Part shown: positions 46,849 through 58,800 of the stretch, piece after piece
Position numbering within the stretch: the first letter of the stretch is position 1
How the letters are laid out: every line of letters starts with the position of its first letter
From: Hydrogenobacter sp. T-2
GTDB taxonomy: Bacteria > Aquificota > Aquificia > Aquificales > Aquificaceae
Length of the DNA: 64,000 nucleotides
Reading direction: 5' to 3'
Assembly: GCF_033971325.1 (NCBI RefSeq)
Contig: NZ_CP117180.1
Location: forward strand, 1,060,041-1,124,040
Made by a program: the position numbers and the translations under genes
Notes under the pieces: generated by a model
Seen by the model: only the letters and a program-made list of their open reading frames with translations
Database searches by the model: none
Told to the model about the DNA's origin: nothing

Positions 46849-47789
46849 AGCCAACCCTTCCTTTTTACCCAGTATATAAGTGATAGAGTTATACCAACCA
46901 TAAGGAGTAAAGAGTAAGGGTAGCCATATTTCCAATGTAGCTCTGGCATATGTTCAAAGTTCATACCAAAAATACTTGCAATGAGCGTTGCAGGCAGGAA
47001 TATGGTCGCAAGCACTGTAAAGATCTTCACACCTTCGCTTTGCTTTATGGATATAAGTCCCAAGAGAGAGCTTTGTATACTATCCAGCTTATCCATATAA
47101 AAGCTCGTGTAGTCAAGGAGCGTATGCAGGTCATCAAGGGCTATCTTTATCTCCCTCTTTGTTTGGGCATTTATCTTTGGACTTTTCACAAAATGGCTCA
47201 AAATTCTAAGTTTTTCGTTTATGGTCTCCCTTATGGTGATGTTAAGCTCATCATAGTAAGATATCTCTCTTATTACTTCTTCCGATTGTTCCACAAAGAC
47301 CTCCTTTCTTAGGTTTCTTATGCGTCTTCCCAATATCTCAAGCCTATCACCAAGCCTATCTACTTCAATATTTACTATCTGTGAGAATATGGCTTCTGGA
47401 AATTGAAAGTTTATGGGATTCTGTTCCATTCTTTTTATAAAAATTAACATGCTTGGTATGTCCCTGTATCTTATACTTACCATATATCTTCCCTTTATGA
47501 AAAAAAGCACAGGCTCAACGCTTATATCTTCCTTTTGTTGTATTACAAAGGATAGGTTCATGTATATAGCTTCTCCCTCTTCCTTGTATTTACTGCTTAT
47601 TTCAATATCTCCAAAGACCTCTCTGGGAGGCATATGAAAACCTACCGCACTTCTTAGCCAGTCAATCTCTGCGTCGCTTGGCTTTTCCACATCAAGCCAA
47701 ACTACAGACTCTTTTCTTATCTCTCCAAACTGGTCAATTCCAAACTTTTTGAAAACGCCTCCGTAGTTGGCATAAACATGTATCATCAA
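46845..47789 (-). CDS. corA: CorA-family magnesium/cobalt transporter
   Basis: The 314-aa protein has a long cytoplasmic funnel domain and two C-terminal membrane helices. The selectivity motif GMN is in SIFGMNFEHMPELHW, followed by a Lys/Arg-rich tail (VKRKGW). Typical CorA length. Mg, Co or Ni could be the substrate. It forms a unit with the small membrane gene downstream. Confidence 0.92.
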   Translation of the reverse strand: MMIHVYANYGGVFKKFGIDQFGEIRKESVVWLDVEKPSDAEIDWLRSAVGFHMPPREVFGDIEISSKYKEEGEAIYMNLSFVIQQKEDISVEPVLFFIKGRYMVSIRYRDIPSMLIFIKRMEQNPINFQFPEAIFSQIVNIEVDRLGDRLEILGRRIRNLRKEVFVEQSEEVIREISYYDELNITIRETINEKLRILSHFVKSPKINAQTKREIKIALDDLHTLLDYTSFYMDKLDSIQSSLLGLISIKQSEGVKIFTVLATIFLPATLIASIFGMNFEHMPELHWKYGYPYSLLLMVGITLSLIYWVKRKGWL

Positions 47790-47798
47790 ATATATATT

Positions 47799-48386
47799 TT
47801 ACTCAGAAATAAGGTCCTTTATTAGCTCTTGCTTTACCTCTTCTGGCATAGGGGTCAAAGCTCTATAATTGGGATGGTTTATCTCAACCCTTACAGGTTC
47901 TTTTTTGAAATCCTCTATCTGCTCTTGTGTAAACCTAACCTTTAGAAAATGCACCACTGCAGCTTTGCCGTATTCGTAGTCTTCTTTGCTCCTTTCGTCC
48001 GCAATAGCTCTTATTGTATGTTTATTGCCTATGTGAAAATATAGATGGTCATGTATGCCTACAAGCTGTGGAAGAAGTCTTTTCCTTTCACTGGCTTCAG
48101 GTATTTCTATAAACATGGTAACGGACAATTCATTTTTATCAGGTATTAACTCGTTGTATACATCTATTTCCTGCTGTATCTCTTCCTCTCTTACCATCCT
48201 CTCCGCTCTTATCATTTCTTGAATTTGAAACCAGACCGTTTCCCTGTTTTCAAAAACAAGATGCACCCATGGTTCTATAAAAAGCCTTCTGTTTTTCTTT
48301 AGTTGGATAATTTCTTGAACCTTCTGTGGACGAACCTTTTCATACTCGTAGATGTTGAGGATTTCATCTCTGGTAATCTTTCTCAT
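47799..48386 (-). CDS. DUF3501 protein
   Basis: A 195-aa soluble protein matching the DUF3501 pattern: ITRDEILNIYEYEKVRPQ, RRLFIEPWVHLVFENRETVW, IQEMIRAERM and ERKRLLPQLVGIHDHLYFHI. Function is unknown; family genes often sit near iron-sulfur or rubrerythrin-type genes, not seen here. ATG at 48386 has an AAGGAGGC site; an upstream start at 48443 would overlap hisC. Confidence 0.78.
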   Translation of the reverse strand: MRKITRDEILNIYEYEKVRPQKVQEIIQLKKNRRLFIEPWVHLVFENRETVWFQIQEMIRAERMVREEEIQQEIDVYNELIPDKNELSVTMFIEIPEASERKRLLPQLVGIHDHLYFHIGNKHTIRAIADERSKEDYEYGKAAVVHFLKVRFTQEQIEDFKKEPVRVEINHPNYRALTPMPEEVKQELIKDLISE

Positions 48387-48439
48387 AGCATGCCTCCTTT
48401 GCTTGTTTTCTTTTATTATATGCAAATAGTTATCATTTG

Positions 48440-49489
48440 TCAATAGGTAGTAAGAACCTCATGCAAGGCTTGTAGAAAGGCATCGTTTTCCTCTCTTTCT
48501 CCTATACTTACCCTAAGACAGTTTGCCACCATATAAGAAAAGTTCCTAACGAGCACTCCCTTCTGCAAAAGCCTCCTATAAAGCTCATCTCCAGAAAAAT
48601 AAAGACTTTTAAAAAAGATAAAGTTTGCCTCTGAGGGATAGACCCTTATACCTTCCAGCTTAAGCATCTCTTCGTAGACCCTTTGTCTTTCTGAGAGCAT
48701 TCTCTGAATGGCTTCTTCTATGATATGATAGAAGTCTCTCAGCATTAAAACCGCTATAACTTGAGAGGGATAGGTTATATTGAAAGGAAGTCTTATCTTG
48801 TTTATTTCTCTTACAACTTCCTCTTTGCCTATCAAAATACCTACTCTAAGACCCGCCATGCCTATCTTCGAAAGAGTCCTAAGCACTACCGTATCCTCTC
48901 TCTCAAGCGCCTCTTTGAGAAAGGTTTTCCCAGAGTAGTGATAATATGCTTCATCAACTACGGTAAAAACTCCTTCGTCCCTTATAGTCCTCATCTTGTC
49001 TTCATTAAAGCAGTTGCCAGTGGGGTTGTTAGGATAGGCAAAGTAGGCAAGGACTGGTTTTTTATCTCTTATTAGCTCAAGGCTTTTCTGCAAGTCTATG
49101 TCAAACTCATCATTTAGGCTAACTTCTATTTTCTCTCTACCCAGAACCTGTGCAGATATGCCATACATGGAAAAGGTAGGCACAGGATAAAAAACACCCT
49201 TTTCATACTCTCCAACCGCTATAGAAAGGTAGTATATAAGCTCGTCTGAGCCATTGCCCAAGACTATATTCTCCGGGTTTACTCCAAAGCGATAGGCTAT
49301 AGCCTCCTTTAGCTCTCTTGCTTCTGGGTCTGGATATCTATTAAAGGGTATTTTGGAAGCCGCCTCTCCTATAAGCCTTTTTACTTCTTCTGGGAGTTTG
49401 AGGGACAGCTCGTTGGAGGAGAGCCTAACCCTCGCCCCCGTGGTTTCCGTCTTATAGGGGGCAAGGGTCCTTATTCTTTTACTTATCAT
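48440..49489 (-). CDS. hisC: Histidinol-phosphate aminotransferase
   Basis: A class II PLP aminotransferase, 349 aa. It has RLSSNELSLKLPEEV, NRYPDPEARELKEAIA, VLGNGSDELIYYL, FAYPNNPTGNCF and the PLP-lysine region LRTLSKIGMAGLRVG. No other his gene is nearby. It overlaps the small RHH-like gene by 4 bp. Confidence 0.92.
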   Translation of the reverse strand: MISKRIRTLAPYKTETTGARVRLSSNELSLKLPEEVKRLIGEAASKIPFNRYPDPEARELKEAIAYRFGVNPENIVLGNGSDELIYYLSIAVGEYEKGVFYPVPTFSMYGISAQVLGREKIEVSLNDEFDIDLQKSLELIRDKKPVLAYFAYPNNPTGNCFNEDKMRTIRDEGVFTVVDEAYYHYSGKTFLKEALEREDTVVLRTLSKIGMAGLRVGILIGKEEVVREINKIRLPFNITYPSQVIAVLMLRDFYHIIEEAIQRMLSERQRVYEEMLKLEGIRVYPSEANFIFFKSLYFSGDELYRRLLQKGVLVRNFSYMVANCLRVSIGEREENDAFLQALHEVLTTY

Positions 49490-49725
49490 TGTTGTTCTTG
49501 AGCTTGCTCTTCCTCCTCTTCTTCCTCAGACCTTCCAAGGTATAGTTCAAGCTCCGCAACCGTTGATTCCATTAGCTTGTCCTCAAGGATACCTTTGATA
49601 AGCCTGTTTAATCTCCTCTCGTCTCCCATGGCTATTCCATTGAGGACATAGTAGAGCCTCTTGGGAAGAGAAAGCACTACCCTTTTATACCTCGCACCGC
49701 CTTTTTTTCTGGGTTTTCTTGCCAT
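49486..49725 (-). CDS. Small basic protein, ribbon-helix-helix-like
   Basis: A 79-aa protein. A Lys/Arg-rich N-terminal tail (ARKPRKKGGARYKR) is followed by a strand-helix-helix pattern (VVLSLPKRLYYVLNGIAMGD, then RRLNRLIKGILEDKL) like an RHH DNA-binding domain. It ends in a very acidic tail (SEEEEEEEQAQEQQ). ATG at 49725 has GGAGG. It may regulate hisC or another target; this is inference. Confidence 0.5.
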   Translation of the reverse strand: MARKPRKKGGARYKRVVLSLPKRLYYVLNGIAMGDERRLNRLIKGILEDKLMESTVAELELYLGRSEEEEEEEQAQEQQ

Positions 49726-49756
49726 GTTACTCCTCCTTTTTGAAGTTTTCATGTTT

Positions 49757-49762
49757 TAGAAT
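49757..49762 (+). promoter_or_regulatory. -10-like hexamer for the ChaN-like gene
   Basis: TAGAAT ends 6 nt before ATG at 49769; no GGAGG site is present. It is consistent with a leaderless transcript. Confidence 0.35.
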
Positions 49763-49768
49763 TATAGC

Positions 49769-50569
49769 ATGAAGATTCTATTTTTGTTCTTTGTATTGTT
49801 TATATCAATCACGAAAGCACAAGAGAATTTAGAAAACCTCCTCAACAACCACCAAGTTATATTCCTACCAGAGGAGCACACAAGCAGGGAAGACCATCAG
49901 TTTCAGCTTAGGATTTTAAGACTTTTGAATTCAAAAAATCACAAGTTTATAATAGCCATGGAGATGTTTCAACAACCCTTTCAGGACGCTCTTGACTTGT
50001 ATGTATCTTGTCAAATAAGTGAAGAGGAAATGCTTAGAAGAACCGATTATAGAAGAAGATGGGGCTTTGACCCAAGCCTGTATAGGGACATATGGAGCTT
50101 TGCTAAGGAAAAGGGTATAAGAATAGTGGCTATAAACATCTCCTCAGAGCTTTTGCAAAAAGTGAGAGAGGAAGGGCTTGAAAGGGTAAGGAATGAGAGC
50201 TTGCCTTATCCTGTAATACCTCAAACAGAGAAGGAAATGAGAGATCTGAGAGAGGTTTTAAAAAACCATCCAAGAGTGGACGAAAAGAGGTTCTTTGAAG
50301 TGCAAAACGCATGGGATAACGGTATGGCACTGGCTATAGCAAGGCTTTTGGATAAGTATCCTGACCACAAGATATTGGTGCTCGTGGGTAGAGGACACGC
50401 TAAAGATTATGAGAGCGGGATTCCAAGGAGGCTTGGCATACTTAAACCAGAAGTGTCTATGACCATACTAAGAAGAGAAGAGTTTCAAAGCACTTTTCTA
50501 TTTTCTATGGATTTTTCCAAAGATAGTTCATCCGCAAGTTCTATGAGAGAGCCAAATTGTAGACCGTGA
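49769..50569 (+). CDS. ChaN/Tiki-superfamily exported protein
   Basis: A 266-aa protein with an N-terminal signal peptide (ILFLFFVLFISITKA). It has the heme-binding-uptake ChaN fold signatures: FLPEEHTSREDHQFQLRIL, AMEMFQQPFQ, and the C-terminal LVGRGHAKDYESGIPRRL. Family members bind heme or act as metalloproteases; the role here is unknown. Its last 85 bp overlap the convergent recR gene. Confidence 0.75.
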   Translation: MKILFLFFVLFISITKAQENLENLLNNHQVIFLPEEHTSREDHQFQLRILRLLNSKNHKFIIAMEMFQQPFQDALDLYVSCQISEEEMLRRTDYRRRWGFDPSLYRDIWSFAKEKGIRIVAINISSELLQKVREEGLERVRNESLPYPVIPQTEKEMRDLREVLKNHPRVDEKRFFEVQNAWDNGMALAIARLLDKYPDHKILVLVGRGHAKDYESGIPRRLGILKPEVSMTILRREEFQSTFLFSMDFSKDSSSASSMREPNCRP

Positions 50570-51099
50570 GATATACGAGTTATCTTGGTGGTGGGAAACT
50601 GCTTTTTTATGAGTTTTGCAAGATAGTTAGCGGTTGCTTCACCTTCTAAGTTTGGGTTCGTGGCAATTATCACCTCCTTTGGTCTATACCTTTCTATCCT
50701 TTCCATGAGGCTGTCTATGTTGAGGTCTTTTGGTGATATACCTTCAAGGGGTGCTATTCTACCACCCAAAACATGGTAAACTCCAGAGTATCTTTCTAAT
50801 TTCTCAATGGCAAAGGCATCCTGAGACTCTTCCACCACGCATATAAACTTTTTACTCCTCTTTGGGTCTGAACATATTTTGCATATCTCTTGGTCCGTAT
50901 AAAGACCACACTCTTTGCAGGGTCTTATCCTTTCTACCACAGACTGTAGAGCTTGGACTATCTCAAGGCGTTTTTCCATGGGGAGTTTAAGGAGGTTATA
51001 AAGAAGTCTGCTTGCGGACCTCTCTCCGTAGGTGGGTATGTGTATGAGCTTTTCAAGGGCGAGTTTGATTGGTTCTGGTAGACTTTCTTCGTAAGGCAT
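50485..51099 (-). CDS. recR: Recombination protein RecR
   Basis: RecR works with RecF/RecO in RecA loading at gaps. The 204-aa protein has an N-terminal HhH region (IPTYGERSASRLLYNLLK), a zinc finger (CKECGLYTDQEICKIC) and a Toprim domain (VVEESQDAFAIEK, VIIATNPNLEGEATA). It is divergent from trxB with only 31 bp between starts. Confidence 0.94.
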   Translation of the reverse strand: MPYEESLPEPIKLALEKLIHIPTYGERSASRLLYNLLKLPMEKRLEIVQALQSVVERIRPCKECGLYTDQEICKICSDPKRSKKFICVVEESQDAFAIEKLERYSGVYHVLGGRIAPLEGISPKDLNIDSLMERIERYRPKEVIIATNPNLEGEATANYLAKLIKKQFPTTKITRISHGLQFGSLIELADELSLEKSIENRKVL

Positions 51100-51105
51100 T
51101 GGAAA

Positions 51106-51124
51106 ATTATAGCGGTTTTATAAT
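51106..51124. promoter_or_regulatory. Face-to-face -10 hexamers for recR and trxB
   Basis: TATAAT on the minus strand (51111-51106) ends 6 nt before the recR ATG at 51099. TATAAT on the plus strand (51119-51124) ends 6 nt before the trxB ATG at 51131. The hexamers are 7 bp apart and each predicted -35 falls at or past the other gene's start. Neither gene has a ribosome-binding site. Confidence 0.55.
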
Positions 51125-51130
51125 AAAAGT

Positions 51131-52060
51131 ATGCACGAGCTTATTATCTTAGGTGGTGGTCCTGCGGGCATATCCGCCAGCATATACGCACAAAGGAAGA
51201 AAATGGATTTCTTGCTTATAACCAAGGATGTGGGTGGGCAGGTAATAAAGGCGGGCGAGATAGAAAATTACTTGGGATATGCTATGGTGGATGGGGTGAT
51301 GCTTGTGCAGAAGATGATGGAGCAAATGGATAGGCTTGGGATTGAACCAGTGCTGGACCAAGTAATAGAAATAAAAAGACTGCAGGAGGGCTTTCTCCTT
51401 AAAACCCTCTCTGGAAAAGAGTATGCATCAAAAAGACTTCTTTTTTGCACTGGTGCGGAACACAGAAGGTTAGAAGTGCCGGGGGAAAGGGAATACACAG
51501 GGAGAGGGGTCTCTTACTGTTATACCTGTGATGCACCTTTCTTTAAGGATGTGGATGTGCTTGTGGTAGGTGGTGGAAACTCGGGCTTTGAGGCGGTAGA
51601 CCAGCTTACAAACTACGCAAGAAAGATATACCTTGCGGAGCTTGGAGACCACTTTAGGGCGGATGAGGTCCTTAAAGAGAAGGTGCTTTCAGACCCAAAG
51701 GTTGTCCCTCTTCTTAGACATAGAGTTTTGGAAATAAAAGGCGATGGGAAGAATGTGAGAAGTGTGCTTTTAGAAGATTTGCAAAAGGGAAGGGTGTATG
51801 AGGTTGAAGTTGAAGGCGTTTTTGTAGAGGTGGGTCTAAAGCCTAATTCTGAGCTGGCAAAGTCCTTGGGAGTTTTTACCACACAGAGGGGAGAGATAAT
51901 AATAGATTGCAACAACAGAACCTCGGAGCATGGCATATACGCTGCGGGAGACTGCACTAACATCTTTGCAAAGCAGATAATAACCGCAGCAGGAGAAGGT
52001 GCAAAAGCCCTACTTTCTGTATACCATGACCTCACCTACGGTGTCCATTCATGGATATAG
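51131..52060 (+). CDS. trxB: Thioredoxin reductase
   Basis: A 309-aa flavoprotein. FAD loop GGGPAGISASIYA, redox pair Cys130/Cys133 (CYTC) in VSYCYTCDAPFF, NADPH loop VVGGGNSGFEA, and C-terminal FAD motif YAAGDCTN. The domain order is that of low-molecular-weight TrxR. Electron-donor preference is not readable. It overlaps deoC by 10 bp. Confidence 0.9.
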   Translation: MHELIILGGGPAGISASIYAQRKKMDFLLITKDVGGQVIKAGEIENYLGYAMVDGVMLVQKMMEQMDRLGIEPVLDQVIEIKRLQEGFLLKTLSGKEYASKRLLFCTGAEHRRLEVPGEREYTGRGVSYCYTCDAPFFKDVDVLVVGGGNSGFEAVDQLTNYARKIYLAELGDHFRADEVLKEKVLSDPKVVPLLRHRVLEIKGDGKNVRSVLLEDLQKGRVYEVEVEGVFVEVGLKPNSELAKSLGVFTTQRGEIIIDCNNRTSEHGIYAAGDCTNIFAKQIITAAGEGAKALLSVYHDLTYGVHSWI

Positions 52061-52701
52061 CCAAGTTTATAGACCACTCTATACTCAAACCTAACCATAC
52101 CCTTAAGGACCTTGAGGTTGAGATAAACAAGTGTGTGGAGCTTGGTGTCTACGGCGTCTGTGTAAATCCCTTTTCGGTAAGAAAGGCGGTGGAATTTTCA
52201 GAAAACAGGCTGGTGGTTTGCTGTGTGGTTTCTTTCCCTTTTGGTTTGGATACAAAGGAACAAAAAATCCTGCAAGCCCTTAGAGCTCTTGAAGATGGAG
52301 CAAGGGAGTTGGACATAGTCATAAATATCTCTGCATTAAAAAGCGGTATGCACAAATATGTGGAAGAGGAGCTAAAGGCTATAGCCAGAAATACAGAAGG
52401 TGTGATAAGGAAGGTCATAATTGAGACCGCCTACCTTAACCAAGAGGAGAAAAGGTTTATAGTTGAACTCATAGCAGATACAGGTATGGAGTTTGTGAAA
52501 ACTTCCACGGGATATGCACCCACTGGAGCGGTAGAAGAGGACATAAGGCTAATAAGGGATTGGGTAAGGGGTAGATTAAGGGTTAAGGCTTCTGGTGGGA
52601 TAAGGACAAGGGAGCAGGTTTTGAGGTTTTTGGAGCTTGGCGTGGAGAGGATAGGAACCAGTAGCACCTTTGAAATTCTTAAGGAGGAGAGAGATGATTG
52701 A
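52051..52701 (+). CDS. deoC: Deoxyribose-phosphate aldolase
   Basis: A class I aldolase, 216 aa, that cleaves deoxyribose 5-phosphate. It has FIDHSILKPNHT, VCVNPFSVRKA, LDIVINISALKSG, and the Schiff-base lysine in FVKTSTGYAPTGA with ASGGIRTREQ. The start lies within the end of trxB and the stop overlaps purB by 8 bp. Confidence 0.93.
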   Translation: MDIAKFIDHSILKPNHTLKDLEVEINKCVELGVYGVCVNPFSVRKAVEFSENRLVVCCVVSFPFGLDTKEQKILQALRALEDGARELDIVINISALKSGMHKYVEEELKAIARNTEGVIRKVIIETAYLNQEEKRFIVELIADTGMEFVKTSTGYAPTGAVEEDIRLIRDWVRGRLRVKASGGIRTREQVLRFLELGVERIGTSSTFEILKEERDD

Positions 52702-53995
52702 AAGGTATACCAGAAGAGAAATGGGTCAAATATGGTCTGACCTCAACAAGTTTAGGCTTTGGCTCAAGGTGGAGCTTGCGGTATGCAGGGCATGGCACAA
52801 ACTTGGAAAAATTCCAGATGAGGCTCTAAAAGAAATAGAAAAGAGAACCTTTGTGGACGAAAAGGTAGTGGAGAAGATATACCAGTATGAAAGGGTTTAC
52901 AAACACGATGTGCTCGCCTTTGTTTCTGCCATAAACGAGCAGATTCAAGAGTATTCTCATTACTTTCATATGGGTCTTACCTCCTCTGATGTGGTGGATA
53001 CTGCCCTTGCCTTGCAGATTAGAGAAGCCCTTAGTCTGATACTTGAAGGTTTAGAGAAGGTGATACAAAGGCTCAGGTCTCTTGCCATAGAGCATAAGAA
53101 TACTCTAATGATGGGAAGGACGCATGGAGTCCACGCAGAGCCTATGACCCTTGGTCTTAAGTTCCTTAGCTGGTATGAGGAGATGAAAAGGAACAAAAAA
53201 AGGCTTCTGCAAGCCCTTGAGGACATATCCTATGGCAAGCTCTCTGGTGCGGTGGGAACTTATTCTAACCTTGACCCAAGGGTGGAGGAGCTCGCCCTTG
53301 AGGAGCTGGGACTTAAGGTAGAGCCTGTTTCCACTCAAGTAGTGCCAAGAGATAGGCATGCACAGGTTATGTATGCCCTTGCCTCTACCGCCTGTGCCCT
53401 TGAGAGGTTTGCAACAGAGATAAGGCATCTCCAGAGAACCGAACTGCTTGAGGTTTTAGAGCCCTTTGGAAAGGGTCAAAGAGGCTCATCCGCCATGCCT
53501 CACAAGAAAAACCCCATACACGCAGAAAGGTTGTGTGGTCTTGCACGCATAATAAGAGCAAACCTTCTGGTAGCTCTTGAGAATATTCCACTCTGGCACG
53601 AAAGGGACATATCTCACTCCTCCGCAGAACGTGTAATCCTACCAGACTCCACTATAGCCCTTGACTATATGCTAAACCTCTTTCTTGAAATCCTTGAAGG
53701 TCTTGTGGTAAACCCAGAGAGAATGTTAGGAAACATGGAGCTTTCTCATGGTCTTTTTGCCTCTTCAAAGGTGCTTGTTAAACTCATGGAAAAGGGAGTC
53801 CATAGAGATAAGGCTTACGATATGGTTCAAAGGTGTGCCATGAGAAGCTGGGAAGAGGGTATAGCCTTTGAAAAAAGCCTTATGGAAGACCAAGAGGTCA
53901 ATGCCTTCCTTAGTCAAGAAGAGATAAGGCAAGCCTTAGACCCTTGGTCTTTCTTAAAACACATAGACCAAATCTACGAAAGGAGCTTAGATTAA
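52694..53995 (+). CDS. purB: Adenylosuccinate lyase
   Basis: Acts twice in purine synthesis. The 433-aa fumarase-superfamily protein has [51 protein letters not shown] and the signature [20 protein letters not shown] at 52694 with AAGGAGGAGAG is chosen over an upstream start at 52670. Confidence 0.95.
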   Translation: MIERYTRREMGQIWSDLNKFRLWLKVELAVCRAWHKLGKIPDEALKEIEKRTFVDEKVVEKIYQYERVYKHDVLAFVSAINEQIQEYSHYFHMGLTSSDVVDTALALQIREALSLILEGLEKVIQRLRSLAIEHKNTLMMGRTHGVHAEPMTLGLKFLSWYEEMKRNKKRLLQALEDISYGKLSGAVGTYSNLDPRVEELALEELGLKVEPVSTQVVPRDRHAQVMYALASTACALERFATEIRHLQRTELLEVLEPFGKGQRGSSAMPHKKNPIHAERLCGLARIIRANLLVALENIPLWHERDISHSSAERVILPDSTIALDYMLNLFLEILEGLVVNPERMLGNMELSHGLFASSKVLVKLMEKGVHRDKAYDMVQRCAMRSWEEGIAFEKSLMEDQEVNAFLSQEEIRQALDPWSFLKHIDQIYERSLD

Positions 53996-54014
53996 AAAGA
54001 AAGGAGGAAAGCTT

Positions 54015-55223
54015 ATGACAAAGCAAGAAGTATACACCCTTCCAGATGAGAAGGGATACTTTGAAGAGTTCGGTGGAAGGTTCGTGCCAGAGACCCTCAT
54101 GTATGCCCTCGAGGAGCTAACTGATGCCTACCTTAAACTCAAAGAAGACCCATCCTTTTGGGAAGAGTTAAACCACTACCTTAAAGACTTTGCAGGAAGA
54201 CCCACACCCCTCTATTTTGCCAAGAGGCTAACCGACTATGTGGGTGGTGCAAAGATATACATAAAGCGGGAGGACCTTCTCCATACTGGTGCTCATAAGA
54301 TAAACAACACACTCGGACAGGCTCTGCTTGCCAAGAGAATGGGAAAGAGGAGGATAATCGCAGAAACGGGTGCAGGACAGCACGGTGTGGCTACTGCAAC
54401 CGCCTGTGCCTTACTTGGTCTTGAGTGTGTGGTCTATATGGGAGAGGAGGACGCAGAGCGTCAAAAACTCAATGTTTTTAGGATGAGACTGCTGGGTGCG
54501 GAAGTGCGCATCGTAAAGAGCGGTTCAAAAACCCTAAAGGATGCCATAAACGAAGCCCTAAGGGACTGGGTTACCAACGTGGAAACCACACACTACATTA
54601 TAGGCTCTGTGGTGGGTCCTCATCCCTTTCCCATGATGGTGAGGGACTTTCAGAAAATAATAGGCGAGGAGGCAAAGGCACAGATACTGGAGCTTGAAGG
54701 CAGGCTTCCAGATGCGGTGGTTGCCTGCGTGGGAGGCGGTTCAAACGCCATGGGTATATTCTATCCCTTTATAGAGCATGAGGAGGTAAGACTAATAGGC
54801 GTAGAAGCTGGAGGTCTTGGACTGCATACAGGCAAGCACGCAAGCTCTATAAACGGTGGCTCTGTGGGAGTTTTGCACGGCATGAAGTCCTACTTTTTGC
54901 AGGACGAAGAGGGACAAATCCAGCCCACCCACTCCATCTCCGCAGGTCTTGACTACCCGGGAGTTGGACCAGAGCATGCATACCTTTTCAAAAGTTGTAG
55001 AGCCAAGTATGTCTATACCACCGATGAGGAAGCTCTTGAAGGCTTTAAGATACTCTCAAGGCTTGAAGGCATAATACCAGCCCTTGAGCCAGCCCACGCA
55101 GTTCCAAGGGTCATGGAAATAGCCAAAGAGCTTGGAAAAGACCACATAGTGCTTTTTAACCTTTCAGGAAGAGGCGATAAGGATATGCTTCATGTGATGG
55201 AGCACATAAAAGATATGCTATAA
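54015..55223 (+). CDS. trpB: Tryptophan synthase beta chain
   Basis: A 402-aa TrpB1-type protein. It has [30 protein letters not shown], and the PLP lysine in [20 protein letters not shown]. Further motifs are [23 protein letters not shown], the COMM-domain partner region [12 protein letters not shown], and the C-terminal [10 protein letters not shown]. No trpA is adjacent. AAGGAGG precedes the ATG. Confidence 0.95.
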   Translation: MTKQEVYTLPDEKGYFEEFGGRFVPETLMYALEELTDAYLKLKEDPSFWEELNHYLKDFAGRPTPLYFAKRLTDYVGGAKIYIKREDLLHTGAHKINNTLGQALLAKRMGKRRIIAETGAGQHGVATATACALLGLECVVYMGEEDAERQKLNVFRMRLLGAEVRIVKSGSKTLKDAINEALRDWVTNVETTHYIIGSVVGPHPFPMMVRDFQKIIGEEAKAQILELEGRLPDAVVACVGGGSNAMGIFYPFIEHEEVRLIGVEAGGLGLHTGKHASSINGGSVGVLHGMKSYFLQDEEGQIQPTHSISAGLDYPGVGPEHAYLFKSCRAKYVYTTDEEALEGFKILSRLEGIIPALEPAHAVPRVMEIAKELGKDHIVLFNLSGRGDKDMLHVMEHIKDML

Positions 55224-55224
55224 T
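55219..55224 (+). promoter_or_regulatory. -10-like TATAAT for atpG-atpD-rph
   Basis: TATAAT overlaps the trpB stop (TAA within the hexamer) and ends 6 nt before the atpG ATG at 55231, the same spacing as at trxB and recR. No GGAGG site precedes atpG. Confidence 0.45.
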
Positions 55225-55230
55225 ATCCAC

Positions 55231-58309
<3,079 letters not shown>

Positions 58310-58326
58310 ATACATATTAACAGGCA

Positions 58327-58342
58327 TGTAACTTTCATAACA
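58327..58342 (+). promoter_or_regulatory. NifA-type upstream activator site 1 (TGT-N10-ACA)
   Basis: TGTAACTTTCATAACA fits the NifA consensus exactly. It lies 32 bp upstream of a second identical-type site, i.e. about three helical turns, on the same DNA face. Confidence 0.65.
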
Positions 58343-58358
58343 TTTTGTCATCTTAAAT

Positions 58359-58374
58359 TGTAAGGTTTATTACA
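58359..58374 (+). promoter_or_regulatory. NifA-type upstream activator site 2 (TGT-N10-ACA)
   Basis: TGTAAGGTTTATTACA fits the NifA consensus exactly. Its centre is about 64 bp upstream of the expected transcription start of the sigma-54 promoter, somewhat closer than usual. Confidence 0.65.
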
Positions 58375-58402
58375 AAAAACTGACAGAAAGCATTCAAATA
58401 TC

Positions 58403-58420
58403 TTGGCATGCACCTTGCAT
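58403..58420 (+). promoter_or_regulatory. Sigma-54 (-24/-12) promoter of the nif accessory operon
   Basis: TTGGCATGCACCTTGCAT matches the RpoN consensus TGGCAC-N5-TTGCW closely, with GG and GC dinucleotides 10 bp apart. Start of transcription is expected near 58430, followed by AGGAGG and ATG at 58456. Together with two NifA sites this shows nitrogen-regulated expression. Confidence 0.85.
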
Positions 58421-58455
58421 AAGAAATATACAGAACCAAACTAAGGAGGTAAAAC

Positions 58456-58782
58456 ATGTGCATGGTGCGATTGGAACTTAACAATACCTGCATAGGTGCT
58501 TGTAAAGAGGAAGGTGTGGACATTGAAACCCAGAGGGAAAAATGCCATTCAGAAGAGGAGATTTATAGAAACATGAGCCTTGAAGAGTTGAAAGAGGAGG
58601 TGAAAAGACTGAGGATGGCAGCGGTGAACACTGCTACAAAACTTCATGACCTTGCGGAGGAGGGTCTTCCTAACAGATGGCAGGAGATCCCCACTGTAGC
58701 TCAGGAAGCCTACGAAGTTCACAAAACATACTTTAAAGCCAAAAGGATACTCGAAGAGAGGTCAAAAGCCACAAGCAAATAA
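58456..58782 (+). CDS. CCE_0567-family nif-associated protein with Cys-rich N-terminal extension
   Basis: A 108-aa protein. Residues 40-108 match the small helical CCE_0567/DUF683 nitrogen-fixation family: MSLEELKEEVKRLRMAAVNT, then LHDLAEEGLPNRWQEIP, then AYEVHKTYFKAKRIL. The first 39 residues are an extension with four Cys (positions 2, 12, 16, 30), which is unusual for the family. AAGGAGG 7 nt before ATG 58456 supports the long form; an internal Met40 (58573) is the alternative. First gene of the operon. Confidence 0.75.
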   Translation: MCMVRLELNNTCIGACKEEGVDIETQREKCHSEEEIYRNMSLEELKEEVKRLRMAAVNTATKLHDLAEEGLPNRWQEIPTVAQEAYEVHKTYFKAKRILEERSKATSK

Positions 58783-58800
58783 AAAAAGGAGGTGATAGAT

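Noticed and set aside
58310-58455. Small RNA or riboswitch in the gap before the nif operon
   Set aside because: The gap is fully explained by two activator sites, the sigma-54 promoter and a short leader; no stable hairpin was noticed.
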